From the NCBI GenBank assembly GCA_027044005.1, contig JALUDK010000012.1:1-21367 (forward strand): a stretch of DNA of 21,367 nucleotides. Direction: 5' to 3'. Under the pieces are notes generated by a model. It was not told where the DNA came from, did no database searches, and was given only the letters and a program-made list of their open reading frames with translations. Of the stretch, positions 20,902 to 21,367 are shown one piece after another. This stretch comes from Acidilobaceae archaeon. GTDB lineage: Archaea > Thermoproteota > Thermoprotei_A > Sulfolobales > Acidilobaceae. The translations under genes were made by a program, and so were the position numbers. Positions within the stretch are counted from its first letter, which is position 1. Each line of letters starts with the position of its first letter.

Positions 20902-21367
20902 GCCTCCACAACCCTCCCATCGAGTATCCTGATGATCCTATCGGCCCCTTGGACGAGCTCGGGGTCGTGTGTAGCGAATACTACAGTCCTCCCATTACTT
21001 GCCGCTTCTCTAAGGAGCTTTACGACCCTAACCTTATTCTCATAATCCAGGTTGGCGGTAGGCTCGTCTGCCAGGACCAGCGGGGGATTATGGGCCAGGG
21101 CCCTGGCTAGGGCTACCCTCTGCTGCTCCCCCCCACTTAGCTCCGAGGGATACTTATCCTCCTTGCCTCCTAGGCCGACGAACTCTAGCAGCTCCCTGGC
21201 CCTAGCCCTCCTGTCGCCGGGAGCCCCGGCGAGCTCCATGGATAGGATTACGTTCTCCAGCGCTGTTAGCGTGGGGACCAGGTGGAAGAACTGGAATACT
21301 ATCCCGATGTTCTTTCTCCTCCACTTTCTCCTCCAGGACTCGCCCTTGCCAGATATCTCCTCTCCGA
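20898..21367 (-). CDS. ABC transporter ATPase, LolD/MacB type (5' end beyond the window)
   Basis: The 3' part (about 155 codons) of an ATP-binding subunit; the frame stays open to the right edge, so the Walker A motif and start lie outside. Visible: the Q-loop VFQFFHLVPTLTALENV, typical of LolD/MacB ATPases; the ABC signature LSGGEQQRVALARALA; Walker B LVLADEPTANLD; and the switch His in FATHDPEL. An internal ATG (21239) would give a 113-residue protein but lacks the Q-loop and is not the start. A basic stretch (WRRKWRRK) precedes the Q-loop. The stop overlaps the permease ATG by four bases, so the pair forms one transporter with ATP driving an FtsX-type permease. Confidence 0.93.
   Translation of the reverse strand, partial: GEEISGKGESWRRKWRRKNIGIVFQFFHLVPTLTALENVILSMELAGAPGDRRARARELLEFVGLGGKEDKYPSELSGGEQQRVALARALAHNPPLVLADEPTANLDYENKVRVVKLLREAASNGRTVVFATHDPELVQGADRIIRILDGRVVEA

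Overview
The window looks like chromosomal DNA of a hyperthermophilic crenarchaeon, most likely of the Desulfurococcales/Pyrodictiales type. Evidence: a crenarchaeal/eukaryotic-type ribosomal protein eL38, a close homologue of the Aeropyrum voltage-gated K+ channel KvAP, an orphan 5S rRNA gene with its own TATA box, AGG/CTA/ATA-rich codon use in GC-rich DNA, frequent GTG/TTG starts, and promoters with TATA boxes about 25 bp upstream of short-leader or leaderless starts. The exact genus cannot be fixed from the sequence alone.

Layout. 1-253: 3' end of an unrecognised, probably exported protein. 314-2283: PfkB-family kinase, then an AbrB-PhoU phosphate regulator. 2327-4944: compact operon rpl38e-pcm-DUF371-coaBC with abutting or overlapping genes. 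4916-5749 (minus): KvAP-like channel. 5957-8454: homoserine dehydrogenase and a gamma-glutamyltranspeptidase-family Ntn hydrolase. 8601-9698: membrane-anchored TAXI-type TRAP solute receptor. 9797-11776: AMP-forming acyl-CoA synthetase, apparently leaderless. 11766-12158 (minus): OsmC-like protein. 12159-12413: structured non-coding stretch. 12414-13049: unrecognised protein. 13087-16708: Lrp/AsnC regulator (LysM-like), divergent from a (homo)citrate-synthase-like gene followed by the two subunits of an aconitase-family dehydratase. 16712-18010: AIM24-family protein (minus) and a SAM methyltransferase. 18046-18171: 5S rRNA. 18205-18603: short O6-alkylguanine-DNA alkyltransferase. 18532-21367 (minus): ABC transporter of the MacB/Lol/FtsX type (permease plus the 3' part of its ATPase).

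How the genes work together. The regulator/synthase/dehydratase block at 13087-16708 reads as the first steps of alpha-aminoadipate lysine biosynthesis, with a LysM-like regulator and two palindromes in the intergenic region. However, the synthase most resembles the Re-citrate-synthase branch rather than Sulfolobus or Thermus homocitrate synthases, so a citrate/aconitate role remains possible. Homoserine dehydrogenase adds aspartate-family amino-acid synthesis. The acyl-CoA synthetase has Gly where acetyl-CoA synthetases have the acetate-pocket Trp, so it may activate a larger acid such as 4-hydroxybutyrate.

I found no mobile element, CRISPR array, defence island or tRNA gene. The best candidates for undescribed biology are the structured region and alternating hairpins at 12246-12463 around the unknown 211-residue protein, and the possible operators in the lys-like divergent promoter.
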